From the NCBI GenBank assembly GCA_964584165.1, contig CAZOYW010000012.1, forward strand, positions 4,066 to 68,065: a DNA stretch of 64,000 nucleotides. Reading direction: 5' to 3'. The DNA comes from CAZKCI01 sp964584165 (lineage in GTDB: Bacteria > Auribacterota > Erginobacteria > Erginobacterales > CAZKCI01). Under the pieces are notes generated by a model, which made no database searches, was not told the DNA's origin, and worked only from the letters and a program-made list of their open reading frames with translations. Made by a program: the position numbers and the translations under genes. Positions 7,387 to 15,809 of this stretch are shown one piece after another (positions within the stretch are counted from its first letter, which is position 1; each line of letters opens with the position of its first letter).

Positions 7387-8244
7387 ATCGGCGTCATCGG
7401 CGGAAGTGGACTATATGAGATGGAAGGATTGAAGCGCGTGCGGAGGGTGCGGATGAAGACGCCCTTCGGGGCCCCCTCGGGCGCCTTCGTGGTGGGAGAG
7501 CTTAAGGGCCGCGAGATCGCCTTCCTCCCCCGCCACGACGTCGGCCACCGCCATCTTCCCACCGAGCTTCCCTACCGGGCCAACATCTGGGGTTTCAAGA
7601 AGCTTGGCGTGGAGTGGCTGATCGGGATCGCCGCCGTGGGCAGCCTCCGGGAGGAGATCCGGCCGCTGGACGTCGTGCTCCCCGATCAGTACTTCGACCG
7701 GACCAACCAGGGGCGGGAGAACACCTTCTTCGGAGACGGGATCGTGGGCCACATCTCCTTCGCCGATCCGGCCTGCGCGGTCCTGCGCCGGATCCTGCGC
7801 GACGCGGCGGTCGCGCTCGGCGCCACCGTCCACGACAGGGGGACCTACCTCAACATGGAGGGGCCGGCCTTCTCCACCCGGGCGGAGTCGAGGGTCTACC
7901 GCCAGTGGGGGATGGACGTGATCGGGATGACCAATCTCTTCGAGGCCAAGCTCGCCCGCGAGGCCGAGATCTGCTACCAGACGGTGGCGCTGGTCACCGA
8001 CTACGACGTCTGGCGGTCGGGAGAGGACCACGAGGACGTTTCGATCGAGGCGGTGATCTCCAACCTGAAGAAGAACGTCGCCCTGGCCCAGGACCTCATC
8101 CGGTCCGCGGTCCGGATGATCCCCGCCCGCCGATCCTGCGGCTGCGTCAACGCCCTGCAGTGCGCGATCATCACCGATCCCCGGTTGATGCCGGCGGCGA
8201 CCAAGAAGCGGCTGAAGCTGATCATCGGGAAGTACGTCAAATAA
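7387..8244 (+). CDS. mtnP: S-methyl-5'-thioadenosine phosphorylase (5' end in gap)
   Basis: Splits methylthioadenosine with phosphate into adenine and methylthioribose-1-phosphate (methionine salvage). The first visible residues IGVIGGSGLYEMEGL are the phosphate-binding N-terminus, so only a few residues are lost. Further blocks: LPRHDVGHRHLPTELPYRAN, IAAVGSLREEIRPLD, YLNMEGPAFSTRAES, GMTNLFEAKLAREAEICY and the base-binding TDYDVW. These fit MTAP rather than purine nucleoside phosphorylase. Ends MPAATKKRLKLIIGKYVK. Downstream is an inverted word array. Confidence 0.95.
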   Translation: MGVIGGSGLYEMEGLKRVRRVRMKTPFGAPSGAFVVGELKGREIAFLPRHDVGHRHLPTELPYRANIWGFKKLGVEWLIGIAAVGSLREEIRPLDVVLPDQYFDRTNQGRENTFFGDGIVGHISFADPACAVLRRILRDAAVALGATVHDRGTYLNMEGPAFSTRAESRVYRQWGMDVIGMTNLFEAKLAREAEICYQTVALVTDYDVWRSGEDHEDVSIEAVISNLKKNVALAQDLIRSAVRMIPARRSCGCVNALQCAIITDPRLMPAATKKRLKLIIGKYVK

Positions 8245-8362
8245 AGGTTACGTAAGGTTACAAGAGGTTACGTAAGGTTACGAAAGGTCGCCGCCAGCGT
8301 GCTGTTTGTAACCTCACGTATCCTTACGTAACCTTGCGCAACCTCGCGTAACCTTAAATATC
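8245..8362. repeat. Inverted word array (GGTTACG words)
   Basis: Left: AGGTTACGTAAGGTTAC and variants. Right: CCTTACGTAACCTTGCGCAA and variants. Turn GGTCGCCGCCAGCGTGCTG. Sits between convergent genes and includes the last 14 codons of the minus-strand gene ending at 8314. Confidence 0.88.
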
Positions 8363-8670
8363 ATTACCTTCCTCCCCCCGAAGCCCCCCCGCTCCCGCGC
8401 CTTCCTCCGCCGCAGCTCCTCCAGCCGGCGGGGGGCGACGCCGGCCGCCTCTCCCAGGGCCCTGACCACTTCCAGGATGTCCGCCAGCTCCTCGGCCTTC
8501 CCGCTCGCGAGATACTCGTCCGCCTCTTCCTTAAGCTTGCGCCGGAGGAGAGAGAGGTACTCCCGCTTCCCCGCCACCCGGTGCGCTCCCGCCTCCGGCC
8601 CGCGCTCGCGGGCCACGATCTCGGGGATGCGGTCGCGGACGAGCTTGACGACGCGGAGATTGCGCTTCAT
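8314..8670 (-). CDS. MazG-like / phosphoribosyl-ATP pyrophosphohydrolase-like protein
   Basis: About 118 residues from MKRNLRVVKLVRDRIPEIVA. The KLVRDRIPE start, REYLSLLRRKLKEEADEYL, ELADILEVVRALGEAAG and the terminal RKARERGGFGGRK match small all-alpha house-cleaning NTP pyrophosphohydrolases; the EExxE...ExxD acidic residues would bind magnesium. The frame extends further upstream to 8730, but those residues are encoded by a palindrome, so 8670 is preferred. The last about 14 residues (IFKVTRGCARLRKDT) are encoded by the GGTTACG word array, so the original C-terminus has been replaced or extended. Divergent from the DnaJ-type gene. Confidence 0.8.
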   Translation of the reverse strand: MKRNLRVVKLVRDRIPEIVARERGPEAGAHRVAGKREYLSLLRRKLKEEADEYLASGKAEELADILEVVRALGEAAGVAPRRLEELRRRKARERGGFGGRKVMIFKVTRGCARLRKDT

Positions 8671-8686
8671 GGCCAAGGAGGATACA

Positions 8687-8718
8687 CTCATTTTCCCGGG
8701 CAAGCCCGGGAAAATGAG
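8687..8718. promoter_or_regulatory. Perfect 15-bp hairpin over the start codon of the DnaJ-domain gene
   Basis: CTCATTTTCCCGGGC (8687-8701), loop AA, then its exact complement 8704-8718, which contains the ATG 8714-8716. Lies in the 43-base space between two divergent genes. Confidence 0.7.
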
Positions 8719-9524
8719 GAGAGAGGCCAAAGACTACTACCGGATTCTCGAGGTGCGGNNNNNNNNNNNNNNNNNNNNNNNNNTCCGCCTTCCGCCGCCT
8801 GGCCAAGAAGTATCACCCCGATATCTCCTCCCTGGAGCCGGAAGCCTCCCACCGGCGGATGTTCGTCCTGATCGAAGCCTACCGGGTGCTCGGGGACGAC
8901 CGCCAGCGGGCGGGCTACGACCGCCGTTTCGCCGTCCCCCGCCGGCCGGGGCCGCTCACCTTCCGGGAGTCTCTTCTCCGCCGGTCCCACGAGGCGCCGG
9001 CCCGGGCCCTTCTCGTCCTCTACGACCTCCTGGGCGGACGCGGGGAGGAGGCGATCGACGCCTATGAAGACCTCCGCCGCCGCGCGGGCGCCGGCGCCGA
9101 CCCCCTCTCCCGCCTCGGTCCGATCGACTACCTCGATTGCCTTTTCCTCCTCGGCGAGGCCTACCAGGCGAGGGGCCGTTTCGCCGAGGCGGTCCGCCAG
9201 TACGAAGAGGCCCTCCGCGAGGACGCCCGCCGCCCCCGCCTGGGGCGGCTCCGCCCCGAGGTCATCCAGAGGATCCGCGACATCCTCTGCCGCGACCTGG
9301 CCCGCCCGGCCGCGCCCCGGGACGCCATCGGCTATTACCAGAAGCTCTCCCGGGACATCCCGATCTCCCGCAAGGACCGCGCTTTCTGCCACAAGAAGAT
9401 CGCCGAGGCCTACTGCGATCTGGGGGACCCTTCCCGCGCCCGCGCCCACTTGGAGGAAGCCCTCCGCCTCCACGCCAAGCTCGGGGGGATGAAGAAGATC
9501 AGGGAGAAACTAAAAGTAGCATAG
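8714..9524 (+). CDS. DnaJ-domain protein with TPR-like C-terminal region (contains assembly gap)
   Basis: Begins MRREAKDYYRILEVR, the first helix of a J-domain. After a 25-N gap (8759-8783) it continues RLAKKYHPDISSLEP with the HPD tripeptide needed to stimulate DnaK ATPase, then EAYRVLGDDRQRAGYDRRF. The frame differs on the two sides of the gap, so the gap length is arbitrary. The C-terminal half has helical tetratricopeptide-like repeats (LFLLGEAYQARGRFAEAVRQ, then FCHKKIAEAYCDLGDPSRAR). No Gly/Phe or zinc region, so it is not a classical DnaJ. Probably a co-chaperone or scaffold. Confidence 0.85.
8759..8783. other. Assembly gap (25 N) inside the J-domain
   Basis: N-run between J-domain helix I and the HPD loop; the reading register changes across it. 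Confidence 0.99.
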
Positions 9525-9525
9525 C

Positions 9526-9562
9526 GCAGAACGCAAAGCGCGTAGCGTCTATGGCGCGGCGC
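9526..9562. repeat. Short word array (GCATAGCGCAAAGC family)
   Basis: AGCGCAGAACGCAAAGCGCG and GTAGCGTCTATGGCGC: same word family as the array at 19285-19367, here as one arm with a short return. Confidence 0.6.
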
Positions 9563-9576
9563 CCTCGAGACGGAGA

Positions 9577-10188
9577 ATGAACGGAAAACGCCGAAAGCGC
9601 TGGTGGTGCGGCCTGGGCGTCCTCCTCGCCGCGCTCGCGCTCCTCCTCTTCCCGGCGCCGGGTTTCGGTCCGGCGCGGGATCTCCTCCGGTCCCTGGTCC
9701 GGGGGAAGTCCGGCGCCCCTTCCCGGGACGGGCGGCTCCCCCCCGCGGCGGGACGGAGCGAGGAGCCGGAGCGTCACGGGATCGCCGCCTTCGACCTCTG
9801 GACCGACGCCTTCACGGGGAGCCTCTCCGCGCTCCCCTTGACCCCCGCCCGGCGCTCCCCCCTCCGCTCCCTGGCCGGCCGCCTCTTCCGCGCCTTCTCC
9901 GGGGGCTTGCGGGATAAGGACCGCGACTGGGAGATCGCCGACGTCGTCTACGACGAGGAGGAGAAGAAGACCGGGGCCTCCGTCCGTTCCGCCTGGTCCG
10001 ACCGGCTCTTCTCCGTCTACGGGCTCGCCCTCCGCCCGGCCGGAATTGACCAGGTCCTGGGATTGGAGTATCGTCTCTTCGACGCCCTGATCCTCGGCCA
10101 CCAGCGGGAACTCCGCCTGGAGGAGGGCCGCCCGGCCGAAGCCGGGGGGGAGTCCAAGGTCTATCTGAGATGGCAAAAAGAGTTTTGA
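9577..10188 (+). CDS. Hypothetical membrane-anchored protein
   Basis: 203 residues, family not recognised. A basic start (MNGKRRKRWW) is followed by one hydrophobic helix, CGLGVLLAALALLLFPAPGF, so the protein is probably anchored in the inner membrane with the rest outside. The middle is Arg/Pro-rich and low in complexity; the C-terminal half looks folded (WEIADVVYDEEEKKTGASVR, SVYGLALRPAGIDQVLGLEY). No motif suggests an enzyme. Followed after 58 bases by the CNNM pair. Confidence 0.65.
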   Translation: MNGKRRKRWWCGLGVLLAALALLLFPAPGFGPARDLLRSLVRGKSGAPSRDGRLPPAAGRSEEPERHGIAAFDLWTDAFTGSLSALPLTPARRSPLRSLAGRLFRAFSGGLRDKDRDWEIADVVYDEEEKKTGASVRSAWSDRLFSVYGLALRPAGIDQVLGLEYRLFDALILGHQRELRLEEGRPAEAGGESKVYLRWQKEF

Positions 10189-10246
10189 AAAGCCCCGGCC
10201 ATCCGGCTGCCCGGCCCCCGTCCTCCCTCCCACCGGGACGGCCATC

Positions 10247-11575
10247 ATGATCTTCGTCCAAGCCCTCGCCCTTCTCGTCTGCATCGGCTTCTCCTTCTAC
10301 TTCTCCGCCTCCGAGACGGCCCTCTTCTCCCTCAACCGCATGGCCATCGAGAGGCTGACGCGCCGCCGCCCCGGCCCCGGGGGGCTGATCGCTTCGCTCC
10401 TCTCCGACCCCCCGCGACTCCTGATCAGCATCGTGATGGGGAACATGCTGGTCAACATCGGCTCCTCGTCGCTGGCCGAACGGATCGCCGCCGGCCTCCT
10501 GGCCGGCACCCCCCTGGAGGGGATAACCTGGATCCTCTCCTCGGTGGTGATGACCTTCATCATCCTGATCTGCGGGGAGATCCTGCCCAAGACCATCGCC
10601 ATCAACCGGCCGGAACGGCTCGCCCTCCGCGTCGCCCCCCCGATCGACCTGATGGCCCGGGGTCTCTTTCCGGCCCGGGTCGTGGTCAGCGCGGTCTGCG
10701 CGAAACTCTCCGGCTTCATCGGCCGCTGGCTGCCGCCTCCCGATCCCCCCCTGACCAAGGCCGAGCTCGGCACCGCCATCCGCCTCGGCTCGACCGAGGG
10801 GATGCTGGGGGGCGAAGAGAAAGCGATGATCACCGAGATCTTCAACCTGGGGGACAAGACCGTCCGCCAGCTGATGACCCCCCGGAGCGAGATCATCTCC
10901 TTCGACGTCACCACTCCCCTGGCCGAGGTCGCCCGGGCGATCGGCGTCCTCCGCCGGGTCTCCCCCCGGATGAAGATGAGGCGCAAGGACTACTCGCGCA
11001 TCCCCGTCTACTCGGGACGCCGGGAGAACGTGGTGGGGATCCTCTACCCCAAGGACCTGATCGCCGCCCGGGCCCAGGGCAAGCCGATCACCGATCTCAA
11101 CTCCTGCCTGCGCCCCCCCTACTTCGTCCCGGAGACGATGAAGGCCGCCCGCCTCCTCAAGGAGTTCCTGAAGCGCATGACGCATCTCGCCCTGGTCGTG
11201 GACGAGTACGGCGACCTCTCCGGCCTGATCACGTTCGACGACCTGATCGAGGAGATCGTGGGCGAGATCCGGGAGAAGGGAGGGCCCGCGGTCGATTTCG
11301 AGGCGGTGGACGAGAACACGGTGCACACCACCGGCCGGGCCGAGCTGGAATCCCTGAACCACGCCTTCGGCCTTAAGCTCCTGAGCCGGGAGAACGTCAC
11401 CCTGGGGGGGTTCTTGAGCGAGCGTCTCGGGCGGATCCCCCGGCCCAAGGACACTTGGCAGGAGGGCGACCTGAAGATCGAGGTCCTGACCATGAAGGGC
11501 AACCGGGCGGGGGACGTCCGCCTCCGCCGCCCGGGGATCGGCCGGCCCCGGCGGGTCCGGAAGGGGGGAGGATGA
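10247..11575 (+). CDS. CNNM / CorC-HlyC family transporter, first paralog
   Basis: 442 residues. N-terminal DUF21 membrane domain (FYFSASETALFSLNRMAIER, then VMGNMLVNIGSSSLAERIAA, ILICGEILPKTIAINRPERL), a linker with MLGGEEKAMITEIFNLGDKT, a CBS pair starting TVRQLMTPRSEIISFDV, and a C-terminal CorC_HlyC domain ending in basic residues. Family members are linked to magnesium or cobalt efflux and respond to nucleotides through the CBS pair. The stop overlaps the start of a second paralog (ATGA), so the two are probably a heteromeric pair. Confidence 0.92.
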   Translation: MIFVQALALLVCIGFSFYFSASETALFSLNRMAIERLTRRRPGPGGLIASLLSDPPRLLISIVMGNMLVNIGSSSLAERIAAGLLAGTPLEGITWILSSVVMTFIILICGEILPKTIAINRPERLALRVAPPIDLMARGLFPARVVVSAVCAKLSGFIGRWLPPPDPPLTKAELGTAIRLGSTEGMLGGEEKAMITEIFNLGDKTVRQLMTPRSEIISFDVTTPLAEVARAIGVLRRVSPRMKMRRKDYSRIPVYSGRRENVVGILYPKDLIAARAQGKPITDLNSCLRPPYFVPETMKAARLLKEFLKRMTHLALVVDEYGDLSGLITFDDLIEEIVGEIREKGGPAVDFEAVDENTVHTTGRAELESLNHAFGLKLLSRENVTLGGFLSERLGRIPRPKDTWQEGDLKIEVLTMKGNRAGDVRLRRPGIGRPRRVRKGGG

Positions 11576-12852
11576 GCCCGCTCACCTGCCTTTTGATCGT
11601 CGCCGCCTGCCTCCTCGTTCAGGCTTTCTTCGCGGGGATGGAGATGGCCCTGGTCTCCTCCAACCGACTCCGCCTCATCCACCTCTCCGAGAAGGGGTCC
11701 CGCCGGGCGCGCATCATCACCGCCCTGCTCCAGACGCCCGAGAAGGTGCTCGCCACTACCCTGGTCGGGATCAACGTGGTCTTGATCCTGGGCGCCTCGG
11801 TCGCCTCCTACTTCTTCTCCGACGTCCTCGGCCTGGGCCAGCGGGGGGCGGCGCTCGCCACCGCGGTCATGGTTCCCCTGATCCTGGTCTTCGCCGAGAT
11901 CACGCCCAAGACCCTTTCCCGCCCCCGGGCCACCCAGGTGGCGCTCTTCTTCATCTTCCCCCTCCGCCTGGCCCAGCTGATCATCTATCCCCTGGTCCAG
12001 GCGATGTCCTGGCTCACCGGGAAGATCGTCCGGCTGCTGGGGGTGAAGTCCGGGCAGTCCCGGATGTTCTCCTCGATCGAGGATTTCCTCCTCCTGATGA
12101 AGGAGGGGCAGACCCAGGGGATCCTTTCCACCGAGGAGCGGAAGATGATCTCCCGGGTCTTCGACTTCGGGCGGACCAAGGTCTGCGAGGTCATGGTCCC
12201 CATCGCCGGGGTGGTCTCGGCCCCGGAAACCGCCACGGTGAAGGACCTCTGGGAGATCATCGGGCACTGCGGCTATAGCCGCATCCCGATCCACCGGGAG
12301 AAGAAGGAGGAGATCGTGGGGACGGTCAAGGCCAACGACCTGATCATGGCCGATCCGGCGGAGACCATCGGCCCCTTCATCCGCCCCCCCTTCGTTGTCC
12401 CGGAGGACCGGATCCTGGACGATCTCCTCCAGGAGATGCGCCGGAACCACGCCAACCTGGCGGTGGTCGTCGACCAGAACGAGAAGGCCCTGGGGATCGC
12501 CACCCGGGAGAATATCCTGGAAGAGATCGTGGGCGACATTCACGACGAATACGACGCGGACGAGGCGGCCTCCTTCCGGATCAAGGGGGAGGCGGCCGAG
12601 GTCTCCGGCCGGATGCGGATCGCCGAGCTCAACGAGCAGCTCGAGATCGGCCTGGCGCACGAGGGGAGCGAGACGCTGGGGGGGTTCGTGGTCGGGCTCC
12701 TGGGGAGGATCCCGGCCTCGGGCGAGAAGTTCGAGCACGCCGGCCACCGCTTCGCCATCACGGAGGCCTCGCCCCGCCGGGTGATCCGGTTGGAGATCCG
12801 GGGGCCGGCGGTGCAGAAGAAGGCGGCGGCCCAGTCCGAAAAGAGCGCGTGA
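11572..12852 (+). CDS. CNNM / CorC-HlyC family transporter, second paralog
   Basis: 426 residues from MSPLTCLLIVAACLLVQAFF, with GGGGGAGG upstream; the ATG overlaps the stop of the first paralog. DUF21 domain with FFAGMEMALVSSNRLRLIHL and LVFAEITPKTLSRPR, then FSSIEDFLLLMKEGQTQGIL, a CBS pair starting KVCEVMVPIAGVVSAPET, and a CorC_HlyC domain (MRIAELNEQLEIGL). Clearly diverged from its neighbour, so not a recent copy. The frame is open further upstream, but that stretch is the other gene read out of register. Confidence 0.92.
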   Translation: MSPLTCLLIVAACLLVQAFFAGMEMALVSSNRLRLIHLSEKGSRRARIITALLQTPEKVLATTLVGINVVLILGASVASYFFSDVLGLGQRGAALATAVMVPLILVFAEITPKTLSRPRATQVALFFIFPLRLAQLIIYPLVQAMSWLTGKIVRLLGVKSGQSRMFSSIEDFLLLMKEGQTQGILSTEERKMISRVFDFGRTKVCEVMVPIAGVVSAPETATVKDLWEIIGHCGYSRIPIHREKKEEIVGTVKANDLIMADPAETIGPFIRPPFVVPEDRILDDLLQEMRRNHANLAVVVDQNEKALGIATRENILEEIVGDIHDEYDADEAASFRIKGEAAEVSGRMRIAELNEQLEIGLAHEGSETLGGFVVGLLGRIPASGEKFEHAGHRFAITEASPRRVIRLEIRGPAVQKKAAAQSEKSA

Positions 12853-12893
12853 TCTCATTTCTCATTTATCATTTTTCATTTATCATTGGTCAT
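12853..12893. repeat. One-armed word array (TCATTTATCATT words)
   Basis: TCATTTCTCATTTATCATTT followed by TTCATTTATCATTGGTCATC: same word family as the array at 580-675, here without the complementary arm. Confidence 0.7.
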
Positions 12894-12964
12894 CGTTCGT
12901 GCACCGAACCCGAGATCTCGGGAGGCGGGATTATCCGCATGCTCACCACAAAGAGGAGAAGATT

Positions 12965-13774
12965 ATGAAAAGGCTAGCGGCAGTAGCATGCCTGGCGGCA
13001 CTGTCTCTGGGTTTTTCCGCGATTTCCGCGCAAGCGGAAATCGCGGAGAACTGGGAGTTCGGGGCGGGCCTCGAGCTGATCGCCGACTACAACTACCATG
13101 AGTCGGGGCTGATGCGCCTGGACGGGACCCAGTTCGGCGGCTACGGCCTGGCCCGCTACTTTTTCCGGGAGGTCAGCGGCCTCGAGGACTTGAGCGCCGA
13201 GCTCTACCTTTCCTACGTGGGGGGGGACATCACCTACAAGGGGTCGCGGGGGGACGTGCCGACCGAGGGGGATGTCGACAACTCCATCTTCAACCTCCGG
13301 CCCCTGGTCGCCTGGACCTTCCCCGACGTCGGCCTCTTCGACCTCCCCGATTTCGCGGTCGCGCCCTACAGCGGGCTGTGCTACCGCTACCTGGTCAACC
13401 ACCTCGAGGACTTAAGCGGGGGAGGGGGCTACCAGCGCGAGCAGTCCTATCTCTACTGGCCGCTCGGGGTGGGCGCCTCCTTTCCCCTTCCCGCGGACGA
13501 GCGCTTCACGCTCGGCCTCAAGATCGAGCTCGACCTCCTCCTTTCCGGCTGGCACCACACCAGCAAGGGGATGAACCGCGACTTCACCCAGGACTCCGGC
13601 TATGGCTTCCGGATCGCGCCCGCCGTCCGCTTCGATCTCAACGAGCAGCTCGCCCTGACTTTTGACATGTTCTGGCGCTACTGGTCGATCGGCGAGTCGG
13701 ACGTGGACGAGGGATACCGGGAGCCCGAGAACTCCACCTCCGAGTTCGGCTTCAGCGCGGGGGTGCTGTTCTAA
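12965..13774 (+). CDS. Predicted outer-membrane beta-barrel protein
   Basis: About 269 residues. Signal peptide MKRLAAVACLAALSLGFSAI with AQA|E cleavage site. GAGGAGAAG just before the ATG supports this start over an upstream one at 12899. The mature part alternates polar and aromatic residues in beta-strand style (WEFGAGLELIADYNY, LSAELYLSYVGGDITYKG, RFTLGLKIELDLLLSGWHH) and ends FGFSAGVLF with a terminal Phe, the BAM recognition type end. Specific function unknown. A perfect 14-bp GCAA-loop hairpin lies in the signal-peptide codons (13016-13047). Confidence 0.85.
   Translation: MKRLAAVACLAALSLGFSAISAQAEIAENWEFGAGLELIADYNYHESGLMRLDGTQFGGYGLARYFFREVSGLEDLSAELYLSYVGGDITYKGSRGDVPTEGDVDNSIFNLRPLVAWTFPDVGLFDLPDFAVAPYSGLCYRYLVNHLEDLSGGGGYQREQSYLYWPLGVGASFPLPADERFTLGLKIELDLLLSGWHHTSKGMNRDFTQDSGYGFRIAPAVRFDLNEQLALTFDMFWRYWSIGESDVDEGYREPENSTSEFGFSAGVLF
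13016..13047 (+). other. Perfect 14-bp hairpin with GCAA tetraloop inside the coding start
   Basis: TCCGCGATTTCCGC (13016-13029), loop GCAA, exact complement 13034-13047. Spans the signal-peptidase site of the outer-membrane protein. Confidence 0.75.
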
Positions 13775-13791
13775 ACCGCCCGGCCGGAGAA

Positions 13792-13832
13792 CAATAGGAC
13801 CTATAGGTCTTATAGGACCTATAGGTCCTATC
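13792..13832. repeat. Word array (TATAGGACCTATAGG words)
   Basis: Tandem, self-complementary words such as TAGGACCTATAGGTCTTATA between the outer-membrane protein and cstA. The same words recur at 55205-55262. Confidence 0.8.
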
Positions 13833-13839
13833 AACCAAA

Positions 13840-15672
13840 ATGCAGGCCATCCTCCTCGCCCTTCTTTCGCTCGCGGGCTTCCTCACCGCCTACTTCGTCT
13901 ACGGCCGCTACCTCCGGGACACGGTCTTCGGGCTCCTCCCGGGGGAGAAGGTCCCCTCCCGCGAGAAGGAGGACGGGATCGACTTCGTTCCCACCCGGAA
14001 GGGGATACTCTTCTCCCACCACTTCGTCTCCATCGCCGGCCTGGGGCCGATCATGGGGCCGGCGATCGGCGTGATCTGGGGATGGCTCCCCGCCCTCCTC
14101 TGGGTCTTCTTCGGGACGATCTTCCTGGGCGCGGTCCACGACTTCGGGACATTGGTCATCTCGCTGAGGAACGAGGGGCGGCCGATCGGCGAGCTGGTCC
14201 GGGATCTCATCCGCCTGAGGGCCGGGACGCTGATGATGCTGATCATCTTCTTCCTCCTCGCTTTGGCCATGGGGGTATTCGACCTGATCGTGGCCATCCT
14301 CTTCACCGACTTCTACCCCGTCTCGGTCATCCCCGTCCTCTCCCTCATCCCCATCGCCGCCCTGGTCGGCTGGATGATCTACCGGGTCAAGCTCGCCCCG
14401 GCGGCCGCCACGGTCGTCGGGGTGGTCCTGATGTTCGCCATGGTCGAGGTCGGGCTCAAGGTCCCGGTCTCGCTCTACCCGCTTTTCGTCGACTCGCCGA
14501 CCCTCGGCCGCGAGGCTGCCGTCACCACCTCCGAGCTGCCCCAGGCCGCGGTCCAGCGGCTCCGCGCGGAGGGGCGGGAAGAATCCGCCCAGCTGGTCGA
14601 GAAAGCCCGCCTCCTCTCCGTCAACGCCTGGATCTACGTCCTTTTGATCTACTCCTTCGGCGCCTCGGTCCTTCCCGTCTGGTGCCTCCTCCAGCCCCGG
14701 GACTACCTGAACTCCTACCAGCTCTACCTCGGGCTCGCCCTCCTCTACGCGGGGATGTTCGTGGGGCGCCCGGCGCTCGCCGCCCCCGCCTTCCACGCCG
14801 GGGCGACCCATCTCCCTCCGGTCTTCCCCTTCCTCTTCATCACCATCGCCTGCGGGGCGATCTCCGGCTTCCACAACCTCGTCTCCTCGGGGACCACCGC
14901 CCGCCAGCTCGGGTCCGTGCGCGACGCCCGCTTCATCGGCTACGGGGCGATGATCCTGGAGGGGCTCCTGGCCGTGGTCACCATCCTGGCCTGTTCCACC
15001 GCCTTCCCGTCCCGGGAGGCCTGGCTCGCCCGCTACCGGGATTACGCCGCCCTCGACTCGCTCGGCCCCACCCTCGACGTCTTCATCCAGGGGGCGGGGG
15101 GGCTCCTCGCCAACCTGGGGATCGGCCGAGATCTCGCCGCGGGCTTCATCGCGGTGGTGGTGGTCGGATTCGCCATGACCACGCTCGACACCGGGACGAG
15201 GCTCATGCGCTACGACATCGAGGCGATCGCCTCCACCTTCAAGATCAAGCCCTTGAAGAACCGCTACCTCTCCAGCCTCCTCGCCATCGTCGCCATCGGC
15301 TACTTCGCCCTGATGAAGATCGCCGGCAAGCCGGCCGGGCTCAGCCTCTGGCAGCTCTTCGGGACCTCGAACCAGCTCCTCGCCGCCCTGGGCCTCCTCG
15401 CCGTGGCCGTCTATCTCTTCGAGCGGAAGAAGAAGGCCCTCGCCTTCGCGATCCCGATGTGGTTCATGCTCGCGGTCTCCCTGCTCGCCATGGGCCTCAA
15501 ACTCAAGGAGTTCTGGGAGAAGAGGAACTGGCCCCTGATCGTCACCGGCGGCTGCCTCCTCCTCCTCGCCCTCTGGCTCCTGGTCGAGGCGGCGATCCTC
15601 TACCGGCTGTTCAAGACTTCCCGGAAGGGCTCTCCGGGACCAGCCGCCGCCCCAGTGACCAAAGGGACATAA
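13840..15672 (+). CDS. cstA: CstA family carbon starvation / pyruvate or peptide transporter
   Basis: 610 residues, mostly membrane helices. Starts MQAILLALLSLAGFLTAYFV, with FVPTRKGILFSHHFVSIAGL, GPIMGPAIGVIWGW, the conserved FLGAVHDFGTLVISLRN, ISGFHNLVSSGTTARQL and FAMTTLDTGTRLMRYDIEAI. CstA proteins take up pyruvate or peptides under carbon limitation. A 22-bp perfect hairpin 50 bases after the stop may end the transcript. No regulator or partner kinase is adjacent. Confidence 0.95.
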   Translation: MQAILLALLSLAGFLTAYFVYGRYLRDTVFGLLPGEKVPSREKEDGIDFVPTRKGILFSHHFVSIAGLGPIMGPAIGVIWGWLPALLWVFFGTIFLGAVHDFGTLVISLRNEGRPIGELVRDLIRLRAGTLMMLIIFFLLALAMGVFDLIVAILFTDFYPVSVIPVLSLIPIAALVGWMIYRVKLAPAAATVVGVVLMFAMVEVGLKVPVSLYPLFVDSPTLGREAAVTTSELPQAAVQRLRAEGREESAQLVEKARLLSVNAWIYVLLIYSFGASVLPVWCLLQPRDYLNSYQLYLGLALLYAGMFVGRPALAAPAFHAGATHLPPVFPFLFITIACGAISGFHNLVSSGTTARQLGSVRDARFIGYGAMILEGLLAVVTILACSTAFPSREAWLARYRDYAALDSLGPTLDVFIQGAGGLLANLGIGRDLAAGFIAVVVVGFAMTTLDTGTRLMRYDIEAIASTFKIKPLKNRYLSSLLAIVAIGYFALMKIAGKPAGLSLWQLFGTSNQLLAALGLLAVAVYLFERKKKALAFAIPMWFMLAVSLLAMGLKLKEFWEKRNWPLIVTGGCLLLLALWLLVEAAILYRLFKTSRKGSPGPAAAPVTKGT

Positions 15673-15702
15673 GGGACCAAAGCGACCCTAGGGACCGTCG
15701 GA
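15655..15702. repeat. Short word array (AAGGGACCAAAG words)
   Basis: GTGACCAAAGGGACATAAGG and AAGCGACCCTAGGGACC: one arm only; overlaps the last codons of cstA (APVTKGT). Confidence 0.55.
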
Positions 15703-15721
15703 AGACCGGGCGGCCCGGTTC

Positions 15722-15772
15722 ATAAATCGCCCCGACGCGAAATGCCGGTTATTTCGCGTCGGGGCGATTTAT
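15722..15772. terminator. Perfect 22-bp hairpin after cstA, possible terminator
   Basis: 15722-15743 pairs exactly with 15751-15772 around a 7-base loop (GCCGGTT). The 3' arm ends in ATTTATTTG, giving a modest T-rich tail; could act in either direction. Confidence 0.6.
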
Positions 15773-15809
15773 TTGCAAGAAAAATGCCGCGAAAAGAGTC
15801 CTTATTATT

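Noticed and set aside
8245..8362. Possible CRISPR array from regularly spaced GGTTACG units
   Set aside because: Units touch each other with no unique spacers, both orientations are present, and no cas gene is nearby.
13662..15725. 687-codon frame overlapping cstA
   Set aside because: Pro/Arg-rich shadow in another register of cstA.
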